DNA from: Micromonospora sp. NBC_01813
GTDB lineage: Bacteria; Actinomycetota; Actinomycetes; Mycobacteriales; Micromonosporaceae
Length of the DNA: 64,000 nt
NCBI RefSeq assembly: GCF_035917335.1
Contig: NZ_CP109067.1
Location: forward strand, 2,107,001-2,171,000
Direction of reading: 5' to 3'
Below are positions 8,732 to 18,260 of the stretch, piece by piece. The position numbers and the translations under genes are program-made. Numbering within the stretch: position 1 is the first letter of the stretch; every line of letters starts with the position of its first letter. The notes under the pieces are model-generated. The model was not told where the DNA came from and made no database searches. It saw only the letters and a program-made list of their open reading frames with translations.

Positions 8732-8767
8732 CGCCCGGAGCCCGACGGTACGTCGGCGCTCCGGGCG
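8732..8767. terminator. Bidirectional terminator hairpin between convergent genes
   Basis: CGCCCGGAGC plus CCGACG pairs with CGTCGG plus GCTCCGGGCG, giving a 16-bp stem with one bulged base around a short loop. It lies between the stop codons of the small secreted protein (+) and the subtilase (-), so it can serve both transcripts. Confidence 0.75.
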
Positions 8768-8783
8768 GTGTTTCGGCGCTCTG

Positions 8784-10655
8784 CTACAGGTTCAGCGTCC
8801 AGCTGTCCAGGTAACCGGTGTCCAGGCTGGCCGAGTCCTGCACCCGCAGCTTCCAGGTGCCGTCGGCGACCTCACTGGACAGGTCCCGGGTGTAGGTCTG
8901 GAAGATGTTGTCGGCGCTGCTGCCGGTCCGGCTGTGCAGCACGTACGCACTGCCGTCCGGGGCGATCAGCGAGACGGTCAGGTCACCGATCCAGGTGTGG
9001 TAGATGTTCACCTCGATGGTGCTGGTCGCGCGGGCGTTGCCCACACAACCGTTGACGATGATCGAGCTCTCGAAGGTGCTGTTGTCGCTGATCGGGAAAT
9101 CCGTGCTGTTGGTCTGGGAGCAGCCGGGCGGGCCGTTGACGGTGAGCGTGAACGGCGCCGACTGGGCGGTCTCCGGTCCGGTGCCGGTGACGGTCAGCGG
9201 GTAGACGCCGGGCACGACCGTGGTGGTGGTGCTCAGGGTCAGGGTGGCCGAGCCACCGGAGGTGACCGACGCCGGGCTGAACGACGCGGTGGCGCCGGCC
9301 GGCAGACCGCTCACGCCGAGAGCGACGGTGTGCGGGGCGCCGATGGCGGTGGTGGTGCTGACCGTCGCGCTCACCGAGTCACCCGGGTCGAGGGCACCGG
9401 CGGCCGGGGCGACCGCGAGGGTGAAGTCCTGGGTGGGCGGCACGATGTTGCCGACGTACAACAGTTCGTTGGGTGACCCGGTGCCCGGGCTGGTGACGAC
9501 GCCGCTGGTGGCGTCGGCGACCATCAGGTCGCGGATCTGCTGCGGGGTGTAGCCGGGGTTGGCGGCCAGCGCGAGGGCGACGGCGCCGGCGACGTGCGGG
9601 GCAGCCATCGAGGTGCCGCTGATGGTGTTGGTGGCGCTGTCGCCGGTGTGCCAGGCGGCGGTGATGCTGCTGCCCGGGGCAAAGATGTCCAGGCAGGTGC
9701 CGAAGTTGGAGTAGCTTGCCCGGGCGTCGGTGTTGGTGGTGGCACCGACGGTGATCGCCGCCGGGGTGCTGGCCGGCGAGTAGTTGCAGGCGTTGGCGCT
9801 GCTGTTGCCGGCTGCCAGGGCGTAGACCACGCCGTCGGCGATCGAGCGGTCCACCGCGTCGTTGACGGCCTGGTCGCGGCCGCCGCCGAGGCTCATGTTC
9901 GCCACCGCCGACTCACCTGGCTCGTGGTCGGCCGTCACCCAGTCGATGCCGGCGATGACCTGGGCGTAGGTGCCGCTGCCGCTGTTGTTCAGCACCCGGA
10001 CACCGACCAGGGTGACGTCCTTGGCCACCCCGTACGCGGTGCCGCCGACGGTCGCGGCGACGTGCGTGCCGTGGCCGTTGCCGTCGTCGGCGCTGCCGCC
10101 GTCGACCGCGTCGAAGCCGGTCACCGCGCGTCCGCCGAAGTCGGTGTGGGAGAAGCGGATGCCGGTGTCGATGATGTACGCGGTGACGCCGGAGCCGGTG
10201 TTCGGATAGGTGTAGCTGTTGTTCAGCGGCAGCGCCTGCTGGTCGATGCGGTCCAGGCCCCAGGAGGGGGTGGGGGTCTGGGTGCCGGCGAGGGAGACGG
10301 TGCGGTTCTGCTGGACGTACTTGACCGACGGGCTGGCCGCGAGCCGCTTGGCGGCCCGCTCACTCAGCCGGGCCTCGAAGCCGCGCAGCGCGTCGGTGTA
10401 GGTGCGCACCACCGCACCGTCGTGGCGGGCGGCGAGGGCCCGGGCCGCCAGTTTGACCCCGTGGCGGGTCACCTGTTCGTCCTTGAAGACCACGATGTAG
10501 GAGTCGGTGACGGTGGTGGCGTCACCGGCGTAGAGGACCTGACCCTCGGCCGGCGCGGCGTTGGCCGGCACGGCGAGGGCTACCGTCACGGCGGCCACCG
10601 CGGTGGCGGTGAGTGCGAGGCGCCAGTGGCGCCGGGATGGCCGGGAGAGAATCAT
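8784..10655 (-). CDS. Secreted S8-family (subtilisin-like) serine protease with P domain
   Basis: A 623-residue pre-pro-protease. It has a signal peptide (residues 1-33, ending VPANAA), an inhibitor I9 propeptide (about 45-125, SYIVVFKDE to VKYVQQNRTV) and a subtilase domain (about 130-400). The catalytic triad is visible: Asp in YIIDTGI, His in GNGHGTHVAA and Ser in SGTSMAAPHVAG, with the oxyanion Asn in ALAAGNSS. A Thr/Ser-rich Ig-like domain follows (about 405-505), then a proprotein-convertase P domain containing IYHTWIGDLTVSLIAPDG and ending YLDSWTLNL. It is likely released extracellularly and self-processed. AAAGGAGG precedes ATG 10655. It is monocistronic with its own promoter gap upstream. 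Confidence 0.95.
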   Translation of the reverse strand: MILSRPSRRHWRLALTATAVAAVTVALAVPANAAPAEGQVLYAGDATTVTDSYIVVFKDEQVTRHGVKLAARALAARHDGAVVRTYTDALRGFEARLSERAAKRLAASPSVKYVQQNRTVSLAGTQTPTPSWGLDRIDQQALPLNNSYTYPNTGSGVTAYIIDTGIRFSHTDFGGRAVTGFDAVDGGSADDGNGHGTHVAATVGGTAYGVAKDVTLVGVRVLNNSGSGTYAQVIAGIDWVTADHEPGESAVANMSLGGGRDQAVNDAVDRSIADGVVYALAAGNSSANACNYSPASTPAAITVGATTNTDARASYSNFGTCLDIFAPGSSITAAWHTGDSATNTISGTSMAAPHVAGAVALALAANPGYTPQQIRDLMVADATSGVVTSPGTGSPNELLYVGNIVPPTQDFTLAVAPAAGALDPGDSVSATVSTTTAIGAPHTVALGVSGLPAGATASFSPASVTSGGSATLTLSTTTTVVPGVYPLTVTGTGPETAQSAPFTLTVNGPPGCSQTNSTDFPISDNSTFESSIIVNGCVGNARATSTIEVNIYHTWIGDLTVSLIAPDGSAYVLHSRTGSSADNIFQTYTRDLSSEVADGTWKLRVQDSASLDTGYLDSWTLNL

Positions 10656-10989
10656 CTCCCGCCTCCTTTCGATTCTCGACGGGCCTGTTTGTGACAGGCC
10701 AGCCGATGACCGTGGACCTGACTGACACAGATATTAGGCCCAAAAGAGATCGATGTAGAGGTATGTGATTTTCTCTCATGTTCCCGTACGCTGGTTCTTT
10801 TTGCCAACCCACTCCCGGCACGACGAATCACGCACCGAAACGCGCAGGAAACAGCAAACGAATCTCAACGTTTTGCAATAGCAGTCAGGCGAATGACGGT
10901 CGAAAAACTGTCAGAACCCAGCAGGCGCGGACTCCCGCCCACCTTCGAACCACGGCCAGGCCAGATTCAGCCTGGAACCGGCGGGTGGA
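10656..10989. other. 334-bp intergenic region, promoter of the subtilase gene
   Basis: No gene is supported here. The 10690-10880 stretch is AT-richer than its surroundings (for example GATATTAGGCCCAAAAG and GTATGTGATTTTCTC) and should contain the subtilase promoter on the minus strand. The right part is the 3' flank of the epimerase gene and shows only a weak 5-bp hairpin. Confidence 0.5.
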
Positions 10990-12000
10990 TCAGCCCACCG
11001 ACGGGTGTACGCCAGCGGCGTGCAGCACGGCGCGATTGTTCTCCCGCAACTGGGCGAACGCCTCGACTTCGTCGACGAACCTGTCCAGCTCGACCGTGGC
11101 GAGCGTGCCGGAGACCACCGCCGACAGGTCCACGTCAGCCCGGTAGACGTACGACGCGTTGCCCTGCAAGGTCGCCTGCCAGGCCGACTCTTCCCCGGCC
11201 AGCCAGGCGGTCGCCACCCCACCCGGGTTCCGCACGGTGATCCGCCGCCCCGCATCGGCCATGCCCAGCCGGGAATAGACCGCCCGGGCGGCGACCACCC
11301 CGGACCCGCACGACGGGGTCAGCCCGGCACCCCGCTCGTACGTCTGCACGTAGATCTCGCCGCCGTCCAGGTCGCCGCCGTCGAGCGCGAAAATGAACGA
11401 CAGGTTCGCCCCACGCGGCACGATCCCGGTCGCGGCGGCGATCCGTTGCCCGGTGGCGACCAGCTCCGCTTCGTCGAACTTCTCCACCACCGCGACCAGA
11501 TGGTCGTTCGGCACCGCGAGCGCGGTCAACGCCAGCCGCGGATGCAACGCCGGCAACGGCGTGTCGACGTGCGGCTGCCCCCCGCTGACCACCGGCTCGG
11601 AAGGGTCGAAATCCACCCTCGGCATCTCCACGGCGGTCTGTCGTACTCCCTCGGGGGTCGACGCCGCCCGCAGCACCACGAAGTCGGCACCACCGGCCCG
11701 GACGACCGCCCGATCGGCGTCGCGGGTGTCCAGCACCAGCCGACCGACACACCGCATTCCGTTGCCGCACAGCCTGGCGAACGACCCGTCCGGGTTGAAG
11801 AACGCCGCCTGCGGCACGCTCGGACCGAGGTCGACGAAGTAGACGCCGTCACCGCCGCCGAGCGGACCGGACCGGTCACACAACCGGCGTACCAGCTGCG
11901 GCACGTCCGCGTCGGCGGCGTAGTCCCCCGGCCTGCCCTCGATCACCAGGATGTCGTTCTGCGAGCCGTGCGCCTTGAGGATCGGCAGGCTGGACCTCAT
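10990..12000 (-). CDS. dapF: Diaminopimelate epimerase (DapF family)
   Basis: A 336-residue member of the DapF family, which converts LL- to meso-diaminopimelate, the lysine and peptidoglycan precursor. Two homologous halves each carry the key Cys: ARLCGNGMRCVG in the first half and TPSCGSGVVAAR, after YERGAGLTP, in the second. The N-terminal HGSQNDILVIEG matches the HGxGNDF motif, with Ile replacing the usual Phe. The length is somewhat above the typical 275-290. The gene stands alone and is not beside miaA, the frequent actinobacterial position for dapF, so it may be a second copy or a related epimerase. ATG 12000 is chosen; the ribosome binding site is weak. Confidence 0.82.
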   Translation of the reverse strand: MRSSLPILKAHGSQNDILVIEGRPGDYAADADVPQLVRRLCDRSGPLGGGDGVYFVDLGPSVPQAAFFNPDGSFARLCGNGMRCVGRLVLDTRDADRAVVRAGGADFVVLRAASTPEGVRQTAVEMPRVDFDPSEPVVSGGQPHVDTPLPALHPRLALTALAVPNDHLVAVVEKFDEAELVATGQRIAAATGIVPRGANLSFIFALDGGDLDGGEIYVQTYERGAGLTPSCGSGVVAARAVYSRLGMADAGRRITVRNPGGVATAWLAGEESAWQATLQGNASYVYRADVDLSAVVSGTLATVELDRFVDEVEAFAQLRENNRAVLHAAGVHPSVG

Positions 12001-12205
12001 CTGAATCTGTGCTCCCACGCTCGCGACTCGCCGGCGTCGACCGGCCGGCGACCAGTCTACGGCGGCGGCCAACCCGCCCTGATCTGTCCGCCTCTGGTGA
12101 ACTTCGTACCCATGCCGCCCGTGGGTTCTGGTGAGACGTCGACGCGGACCGGCCCGTCGACGCGCCGGGGGATCCGTCGAGGATCCGGGAAGAGGGGCTT
12201 CACAC

Positions 12206-13216
12206 ATGGCGGACCGTAGGCGTACCACGATCGGGGCGACGGTATCGGCGGCGGCCGTGGTGGGCGCGCTCGCGCTGGCCACCGGCCTGGCCGCCGCCGG
12301 CCAGGCCGACCCCGACGAGGCCGGGGCCGACACCCCCGGTGCCGCGCCGACGACGCCGCTGGTCGACACGGTACGGCTGCCCGACGGCTTCCAGCCCGAA
12401 GGCATCGCGATCGACCGCGACGACAAGACGGCGTTCTTCGGGTCGCTGGCCGACGGGTCGATCTTCCGTGCCGACCTGGTCACCGGAGCCGGCGAGGTGA
12501 TCGGCGCCGCGCCCGGCACACCGTCGGTCGGGATGGCGCTCGACGGACAGGGCCGGCTCTTCGTCGCTGGTGGCAGCGCTGGCGACGCCCGGGTGATCGA
12601 CCCCGACACCGGCGACCTACTCGCCAGCTACGACCTTGCCGCCGAGCCGGCGAGCTTCGTCAACGACGTCACCGTCACCGAGACCGGTGCCTTCTTCACC
12701 GACTCGACGAACCCGGTCGTCTACCACCTGCCGTTCGACGCGTCGGGCGAGTTGCCCGCCCCGGCGCAGGTGCGGCGGATCCCGCTGACCGGCGACATCG
12801 TCTACGGCGACGGGATCAACGCCAACGGCATCATTGCCAGCCCCAGCGGCACGAATCTGATCATCGTGCAGTCCAACACCGGACTGCTGTTCACCGTCGA
12901 CCCGACGACCGGGGTCACCGACCGCACCGGCATCGTCGATGTCAACGGGGACGGGCTGCTGATCGGCGGCGACGGCCTGCTGGTGCTCGGTCTTAGCCTG
13001 CTCGTCGTGCAGAACCGGGCGAACACCGTCGTCGAACTGCAGATCAACGCCGCCGGCAGCCAGGGCGACATCGTCGACCGGATCACCGACGAGCGGTTCG
13101 ACGTGCCGACCACCATCGCCGACGCCGGCGACCTGCTCTACCTGCCGAACGCCCGGTTCGGGATCGAGGTCACCCCGGACACGGAGTACGAGGCTGTCGC
13201 GATCGACCGCCCGTGA
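12206..13216 (+). CDS. Secreted SMP-30/gluconolactonase-like propeller protein
   Basis: A 336-residue exported protein. A signal or anchor segment (VSAAAVVGALALATGLAAAG, about residues 11-30) follows MADRRRTT. A repetitive domain follows, with GFQPEGIAIDRD, AFFGSLADGSIFRAD, VGMALDGQGRLFVAGG, GDARVIDPDTGDLL, NDVTVTETGAFFTDST and a late ANTVVELQIN. These resemble the blades of SMP-30-like six-bladed propellers, including the N-D-V and D-S metal-binding positions of that fold. The substrate is unknown. ATG 12206 has AGAGGGG 8 nt upstream. It is divergent from dapF and may be transcribed ahead of the SWIM operon, which starts 75 bp downstream. Confidence 0.78.
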   Translation: MADRRRTTIGATVSAAAVVGALALATGLAAAGQADPDEAGADTPGAAPTTPLVDTVRLPDGFQPEGIAIDRDDKTAFFGSLADGSIFRADLVTGAGEVIGAAPGTPSVGMALDGQGRLFVAGGSAGDARVIDPDTGDLLASYDLAAEPASFVNDVTVTETGAFFTDSTNPVVYHLPFDASGELPAPAQVRRIPLTGDIVYGDGINANGIIASPSGTNLIIVQSNTGLLFTVDPTTGVTDRTGIVDVNGDGLLIGGDGLLVLGLSLLVVQNRANTVVELQINAAGSQGDIVDRITDERFDVPTTIADAGDLLYLPNARFGIEVTPDTEYEAVAIDRP

Positions 13217-13291
13217 CCGCAACAGCACCGGCCGGCAACGGGCTGGCGGCGGTGCGGGCGATGTCGGTGGGGGTGGGTAGCGTGCGCCACC

Positions 13292-14626
13292 GTGAACGCC
13301 CTCGCGACATACCGGTACCTGCGCTCGTCGGCGCTGGCCGACCGGGAGCTGACCCTGCAGACCAGCGGCGGGCCGGCCGCCAACCCGAGATTCTTCACCG
13401 GCTTCCTGACCAGACCGGTGGCGGCGGCCGCCGGACTGCTGGCGGTCGCCGAGGTGGCCCGGACCCGGTACTTCCGGCCGATCGACCCGGCCAGCCTCGA
13501 CCCGGTGGTCACCGGGGGCCGGGACCGGCTTCGGTTCGAGTCGTTCTCCGGCTGCTGCGGGGTGTACGCCCGACTTGACGTGCACCCGGCCGGGCTGGAC
13601 GGCGAGATCGTCGCGCACGGCACCACCAACGTGGACGTGAATCCACCGTTGCGCGACGCGCTGGCCCGGGTCGGCGGGCTGGATCCGCTGCACCTGTCGG
13701 TCGGCCCCGACGACCTGACCGTGTCGACGATGGACACCTCGGTCGTCGAGCGGAAGGTGCCGCTGCCGCGCCGCTGGCTGCGCGGCTTCGCCGAGGTTCA
13801 GGTGATCGCGGCCGCGATGGACCTACGGGCGGAGATCCCGGTCGCCGAGGCGGCTGCGTTCCTGCGGCGGCTGCCCGGTGCCGGGGACCGGTCGGTGTTG
13901 TGGACGCTGCCGGCCGGCCGGTCACTGCGGCTGACCTCCCGCGCCGTGCCAGGTGCCATCTGCCTGGCCGGCGCCGGTCGACTGGCTGCCCTGCGTGGGC
14001 TGCTGCGGCACGCCAGCGTGCTGCGGGTGTACGGGCCGGCGGTGGCGGCCGGCGCGGCACCGGCGGCCAGCGTCTGGGAGCTGGACCTGGGCGGGATGTG
14101 CCTGTCGCTGACCCTGTCGCCGGAGCCGGCCCGTGGCTTCTCCGGCGAGGGCGGTGTGCTGGCCGCACTGGCCAGCGATGACACGGCCGACGACGCCGAC
14201 CTGGTCAGTGCCCTGCTGAGTTGGGATCCGACGATCGACGTCGACGCGCTGGCCAGCGCGGCCGGCATCCCCGCACAGCGGGTACGGGCGGCGCTGGCGC
14301 TGCTGGGCACCGCCGGACGGGTCGGCTACGACGTCGCCCAGGCCGGGTACTTCCACCGGGTGCTGCCCTATGATCCGGGCCGCGCCGAGCGGGACAACCC
14401 CCGGCTGGCGGGTGCCCGCGCGCTGGTCGAGACCGGCGCGGTGACCCCGGACGACGCCGGCGCGACGGTACGCCACCGCGACGAGGTGTACCGGGTACGG
14501 CGGCTGGCGGACGGCTCACGCGCCTGCACCTGCCCGTGGTGGGCGCGGCACCGGGGCGGCCGGGGTCCGTGCAAGCATGTCCTCGCGACCACGATGGTCG
14601 CCGCACCGGTGGAGGCCACGGCGTGA
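13292..14626 (+). CDS. SWIM zinc-finger protein
   Basis: A 444-residue protein whose C-terminus carries a SWIM zinc finger: ACTCPWW, a basic RHRGGRG loop, then GPCKH, giving C-x-C-x(n)-C-x-H at about residues 415-432. SWIM domains bind zinc and are linked to DNA, RNA or protein binding. The N-terminal two thirds have no recognised catalytic motif; a short FESFSGCCGVYARLD block and alternating beta patterns are visible. The stop codon overlaps the start of the next gene as GTGA, so translation is coupled. In other actinobacteria SWIM proteins of this type sit beside DUF6493-like proteins, as here. GTG 13292 is the start; the ribosome binding site is weak. Confidence 0.85.
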   Translation: MNALATYRYLRSSALADRELTLQTSGGPAANPRFFTGFLTRPVAAAAGLLAVAEVARTRYFRPIDPASLDPVVTGGRDRLRFESFSGCCGVYARLDVHPAGLDGEIVAHGTTNVDVNPPLRDALARVGGLDPLHLSVGPDDLTVSTMDTSVVERKVPLPRRWLRGFAEVQVIAAAMDLRAEIPVAEAAAFLRRLPGAGDRSVLWTLPAGRSLRLTSRAVPGAICLAGAGRLAALRGLLRHASVLRVYGPAVAAGAAPAASVWELDLGGMCLSLTLSPEPARGFSGEGGVLAALASDDTADDADLVSALLSWDPTIDVDALASAAGIPAQRVRAALALLGTAGRVGYDVAQAGYFHRVLPYDPGRAERDNPRLAGARALVETGAVTPDDAGATVRHRDEVYRVRRLADGSRACTCPWWARHRGGRGPCKHVLATTMVAAPVEATA

Positions 14627-17244
14627 CCGACCCACTCGACTTCCTCCACACTGGCGACATCGCCGCCGCCACCGCCACCGTCGACGGCCTCGACGAGACG
14701 CAGCGCCGCCAGCTCGGCGCGGACCTGGTGGCCCACGTTCGTCGCCGCCATGACGAGTGGTGGAGCAGCTGGCAGGCCACCGCCCTGGCCGTCGCGGCGG
14801 TCGGTTGCCTGCCGACCGCAGCCCAGGCCGCCGAGATCCTGGGCCGGCGCAACGTCTCACTGCGGCAGGTGCCCGCGACCCCGGTGATCGAGGTGGCCCG
14901 GCGACGCGGCGTCACCTGGCTGGCGGACCTGGCGTACCGGCTCGCGGCACGAGCCGACCGATCCTCACCCGGTGACAGCTGGCGGTTCGTCGCCGACCTG
15001 CTCCATGCCGAGCAGGCACCGCCACCGGCCGAGGATCGATTCGTCATCGGCTGGGCGGCGATCGTCGGTCGGCCCACCGAGGACGAACGCCGGGAAGTAC
15101 TGGCCGACCGGCTGCGTCAGGACCCGTGGCTGGACTCGCTGGCACCCCGACTGTTCGAGGTGGATGGTCTGGGCGACGAGTGGACCTGGGCCCGGCTGCT
15201 GCCCGACAACGAGATCGGGCAGGACGGCAAGGACCGGCCGTTGAAGCTGCCGGCGGCGCTGGCGCAGTTGGCCGCCGACGGCCGTCTCGACCGGTCGATG
15301 CTGCTCGACGGCACGCTCAGCCGACTGCTGCGTGGTGAGCGACCGGCCGCGCTGCGGGTCTTCATCGCCCTGCACGACGAGCTGGCGCCGACAGTGGACG
15401 AGGTCGGCGACCGGCGCGCGGCATACCTGCGGTTGCTGGCCGACGGCGCGTCGACAGTGGTGGCACTGGCCCAACGGATGCTGCGTCGGCTGCCCGAGAT
15501 CGACCTGGCAGCGCTGCTCGACACCTCGTCAGCTGTCCTGCTCCGGCCGGAGAAGACCCTGGTACGCGCGCAGCTGAGCTGGCTGGACCAGCTCGCCCGC
15601 CGCGACGGCACGCAGGCGGCGCGGGTCGCCGAGGTGCTGGCGGTCGCCGCCGAGCACCCGGCGGTCGACATCGCCGACCGGGCGCGGGCACTCGCCGCCA
15701 TGCACGGCCACCGGGCTGTCGGACCCGCCGAGGTCCGTCTGGTCGGTGACACGCTGCCACCGGTGGCGACCCCGGCGGCGGTGCCACCACCGATCGCGCA
15801 CCCGGACGAGCTGGCCGAAGAGGTCGCCGCGTTGTTCGCCACTGAACCGACCGACGCGCTGGCGCTGGAACGAGTCCTCGCCGGTGTGCTCCGGTTGGCC
15901 TGCGCCGACCGGGCAGCCGTCGCGGCCGCGCTGGGTCCGGTGCTCAACCGGGCGCACAGGATAGTCTGGCCGTCGCTGCGCGAAACCAGGTTCGGCGGCC
16001 TCACCGTGGTGCTGCGGGTCGTCGTAGGTGCCCACGAACCGATCGTTCTCGGCACCGACGAACCGGTCTCGGCGCGCGGCTGGAGCTCGCTGGTCGCAGA
16101 CTGGGGCCGGGAGCCGAAAGTTGGGCAGCGGCCGGCCGATCCGCGGCACGAACTTCGGCACCGGCTGCTGCGTACCCGGGTGGCGGAAATCGGCCAGTTC
16201 GTCACGGGACGCGGGGCAGCGCAGCGGGTCGCCGCACCGACCCTGGCCGCGCCGACGTTCGTGACCGGTGCCGTTGCCTCGGAGGCGCTGTTCGACCGAC
16301 TGGCCCGCCTCGGTGAGCAGCCACCGTGGCCGGCGGACTTCGCCCAGGCACTGCTTCGGCTGCCGGCGGTCGTCGACGAGCCGTTGGCGGCGAAGGCGGC
16401 GGCGTTGGGCACGCCCGCCGGGCAGACGCTGGCCGCCTGGTTGCGCGACGGCGGTCTGCCTCGACCGCACTGTCAGGTGGTGACGGTGACCCGACGGGAC
16501 CGGCACAACAGTCACGACTACCAGCACGACCGGCTGCCGGCGCGGCGACGGCTCGTCGAGTTGGCCGCACCGCGGGGGGCCCGCGACCCGTACGGGCTGC
16601 TCGACGCGGCGGCCCGACCGGTCGACATCAGGTTTACGACCGACGAGCAGTTCTGGCCGACGCAGCTGCCCGGCTACCGAGGTCTGGTCGCCGCGTACAC
16701 CCTGCCGTTGGTCGCCAGTTGCGCGGACCAGGACGAGCAGGGCCACGCCATGCTCCTGCCGATGCTCGCCGAACGCACCGGCGAGTCCGGGCCGGCGCTC
16801 GACCTCGCGGTGGCGTACGGGCTGGCCGCCCGGCACGAAGCCGACCGGGTCGCGACCGTCGACGCGCTGCTGGCGTTGGCCGCGGACGGTGGGCTCGACG
16901 CCACGGCGGTGGGGACCCATCTCGGGTCGCTCGCCGCCGACGGGATGATCGTCCTGTCCCGGGTCGCCGCTCCGCTGCGGGACGCGACGGCGGCCGGGGC
17001 ACCGCTGACCGTCTGGCGGATCCTGGCCGCCGCGCTGCCTGCGCTGCTGACCTGCCAACCGCCGCCCCGGGGGTTGCCGGATCTGCTGGCCCTGGCCGCG
17101 CAGAACGCCGCAGTGACGGGGGCACGCATCGAGGTGCCGGGGCTCGCCGACGTCGCCGGGCGGGGCGGATCGAGTCGACTGGTCGCCGAGGCCCGTCGGC
17201 TGGTCGGCGCCCTCGGTTCCAGCTCCGGCGGCTCGGCCGGGTGA
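14623..17244 (+). CDS. Large helical protein, DUF6493-like, partner of the SWIM protein
   Basis: This 873-residue protein is rich in Ala, Leu, Asp and Arg and looks like a long alpha-helical repeat (HEAT/TPR-like) protein. Typical units are LAALLDTSSAVLLRPEKTLV and QAARVAEVLAVAAEH. It starts TDPLDFLHTGDIAAATATVDGL. In the middle there is WPSLRETRFGGLTVVLRV, and later RRDRHNSHDYQHDR, GYRGLVAAYTLP and SCADQDEQGHAMLLPML. It matches what is annotated as DUF6493 in actinobacteria, by gene context and overall look. No enzyme motif is visible. GTG 14623 overlaps the SWIM stop by 4 nt and has GGTGGAGG just upstream; its own stop overlaps the next gene as GTGA. A scaffold role is inferred. Confidence 0.75.
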   Translation: MTDPLDFLHTGDIAAATATVDGLDETQRRQLGADLVAHVRRRHDEWWSSWQATALAVAAVGCLPTAAQAAEILGRRNVSLRQVPATPVIEVARRRGVTWLADLAYRLAARADRSSPGDSWRFVADLLHAEQAPPPAEDRFVIGWAAIVGRPTEDERREVLADRLRQDPWLDSLAPRLFEVDGLGDEWTWARLLPDNEIGQDGKDRPLKLPAALAQLAADGRLDRSMLLDGTLSRLLRGERPAALRVFIALHDELAPTVDEVGDRRAAYLRLLADGASTVVALAQRMLRRLPEIDLAALLDTSSAVLLRPEKTLVRAQLSWLDQLARRDGTQAARVAEVLAVAAEHPAVDIADRARALAAMHGHRAVGPAEVRLVGDTLPPVATPAAVPPPIAHPDELAEEVAALFATEPTDALALERVLAGVLRLACADRAAVAAALGPVLNRAHRIVWPSLRETRFGGLTVVLRVVVGAHEPIVLGTDEPVSARGWSSLVADWGREPKVGQRPADPRHELRHRLLRTRVAEIGQFVTGRGAAQRVAAPTLAAPTFVTGAVASEALFDRLARLGEQPPWPADFAQALLRLPAVVDEPLAAKAAALGTPAGQTLAAWLRDGGLPRPHCQVVTVTRRDRHNSHDYQHDRLPARRRLVELAAPRGARDPYGLLDAAARPVDIRFTTDEQFWPTQLPGYRGLVAAYTLPLVASCADQDEQGHAMLLPMLAERTGESGPALDLAVAYGLAARHEADRVATVDALLALAADGGLDATAVGTHLGSLAADGMIVLSRVAAPLRDATAAGAPLTVWRILAAALPALLTCQPPPRGLPDLLALAAQNAAVTGARIEVPGLADVAGRGGSSRLVAEARRLVGALGSSSGGSAG

Positions 17245-18260
17245 AACGACCGACGATCCGACCGATGATCCGGTTGCTCGTTGCCGCCGTGGCGCTGACC
17301 GGTGCCCTCGCGGCGGCGCTGATCCTCACCCTGATCTGGTTGGACGCCAGCCACCACACGGGATACCGCCCGGAACGTTCGGAGCTGGTGGCAGCGGCGA
17401 GAGTGGTGGCGGTCGTCGCCGGGCTGGTCATCGGATTCACGGCTGCCGTGCGCACGGCCGAACTGGTACGTCCGCCGGCGCTCGCGCTGCGGGCCCTGCC
17501 GGTGATGGCCACCGCTGGCGCGGTGGCGCTGTGGTGTCTGGTGTTGGACGAGATCCTGTACCGGCAGGTGATTCCGCTGGAACCGGCGGCGGTCGACGCC
17601 GCCTCGGCGGTGGTTCCGGCGCTGCTGACCGCTGGGTCCGCGGCTGCCGCGGCCACTGTCGGTTTCGGGATCGGACTGCCGTTCCGTTGGTCGCCGACGC
17701 GCTCGACCCGCTCGCCGGCCTGGTACCTGCTGGCGGTAGCCCTCGCGTATGCCGGTCTGCTCGTCGTCCCTGAGTTCGTCCGGGTCGGCACCGAGTTCGC
17801 CACCGTACGTTTCCTGCCGGCCGCCGCTGTCGATCTGCCGGTCGGGCAGCCGGTTCCGGTCGATCTGCCGGCCGGCCGCAGCGCGATCTTCCGCTTATGG
17901 GGTCGGCAGTTGTCCACTGACGAATGCCGGGTCACCGGAGCGGTCGGCGACGAGCTGCCGGTCACCGCACCGTCGGTGTTCTTCACCGACAACGGCGACG
18001 GCATCGTGACGGTACTGCTGGGCACCGTCGAGGCACCCAGCAGCATGTCCGTCGTCGTGGTCTGTCAGGGCCCGCCAGGTCACAGCTATCAGATCGGTGC
18101 CGCCCCGACCGTCGACGGCCTTCTCGGTCCGCTGCTACACGTGCCGACCTGGGTGTTGTGGGTGCTCGGCGCGCTGCCGGGGCTGGTGCTGGCCGGTGCG
18201 ACCGCCATGGCGCGACGGCGGGACCGGACAGCGGGTCAGTCCTCGGCGCGCCAGCGGTAG
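17241..18260 (+). CDS. Integral membrane protein with extracytoplasmic beta domain, third gene of the SWIM operon
   Basis: A 339-residue protein. Hydrophobic segments lie at about residues 9-29, 47-67, 78-98, 110-135 and 148-165. A soluble part at about 170-290 follows, with FATVRFLPAAAVDLPVG, ECRVTGAVGDELPV, VFFTDNGDGIVTVLLG and VVVVCQGPPGHSY. A final membrane segment (WVLWVLGALPGLVLAG) and a basic tail end the protein. The two Cys of the soluble part could form a disulfide outside the cell. No family is recognised. GTG 17241 overlaps the preceding stop by 4 nt. The stop at 18258-18260 lies inside the 3' end of the convergent cyclase gene, a 25-nt overlap. Confidence 0.72.
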   Translation: MKRPTIRPMIRLLVAAVALTGALAAALILTLIWLDASHHTGYRPERSELVAAARVVAVVAGLVIGFTAAVRTAELVRPPALALRALPVMATAGAVALWCLVLDEILYRQVIPLEPAAVDAASAVVPALLTAGSAAAAATVGFGIGLPFRWSPTRSTRSPAWYLLAVALAYAGLLVVPEFVRVGTEFATVRFLPAAAVDLPVGQPVPVDLPAGRSAIFRLWGRQLSTDECRVTGAVGDELPVTAPSVFFTDNGDGIVTVLLGTVEAPSSMSVVVVCQGPPGHSYQIGAAPTVDGLLGPLLHVPTWVLWVLGALPGLVLAGATAMARRRDRTAGQSSARQR

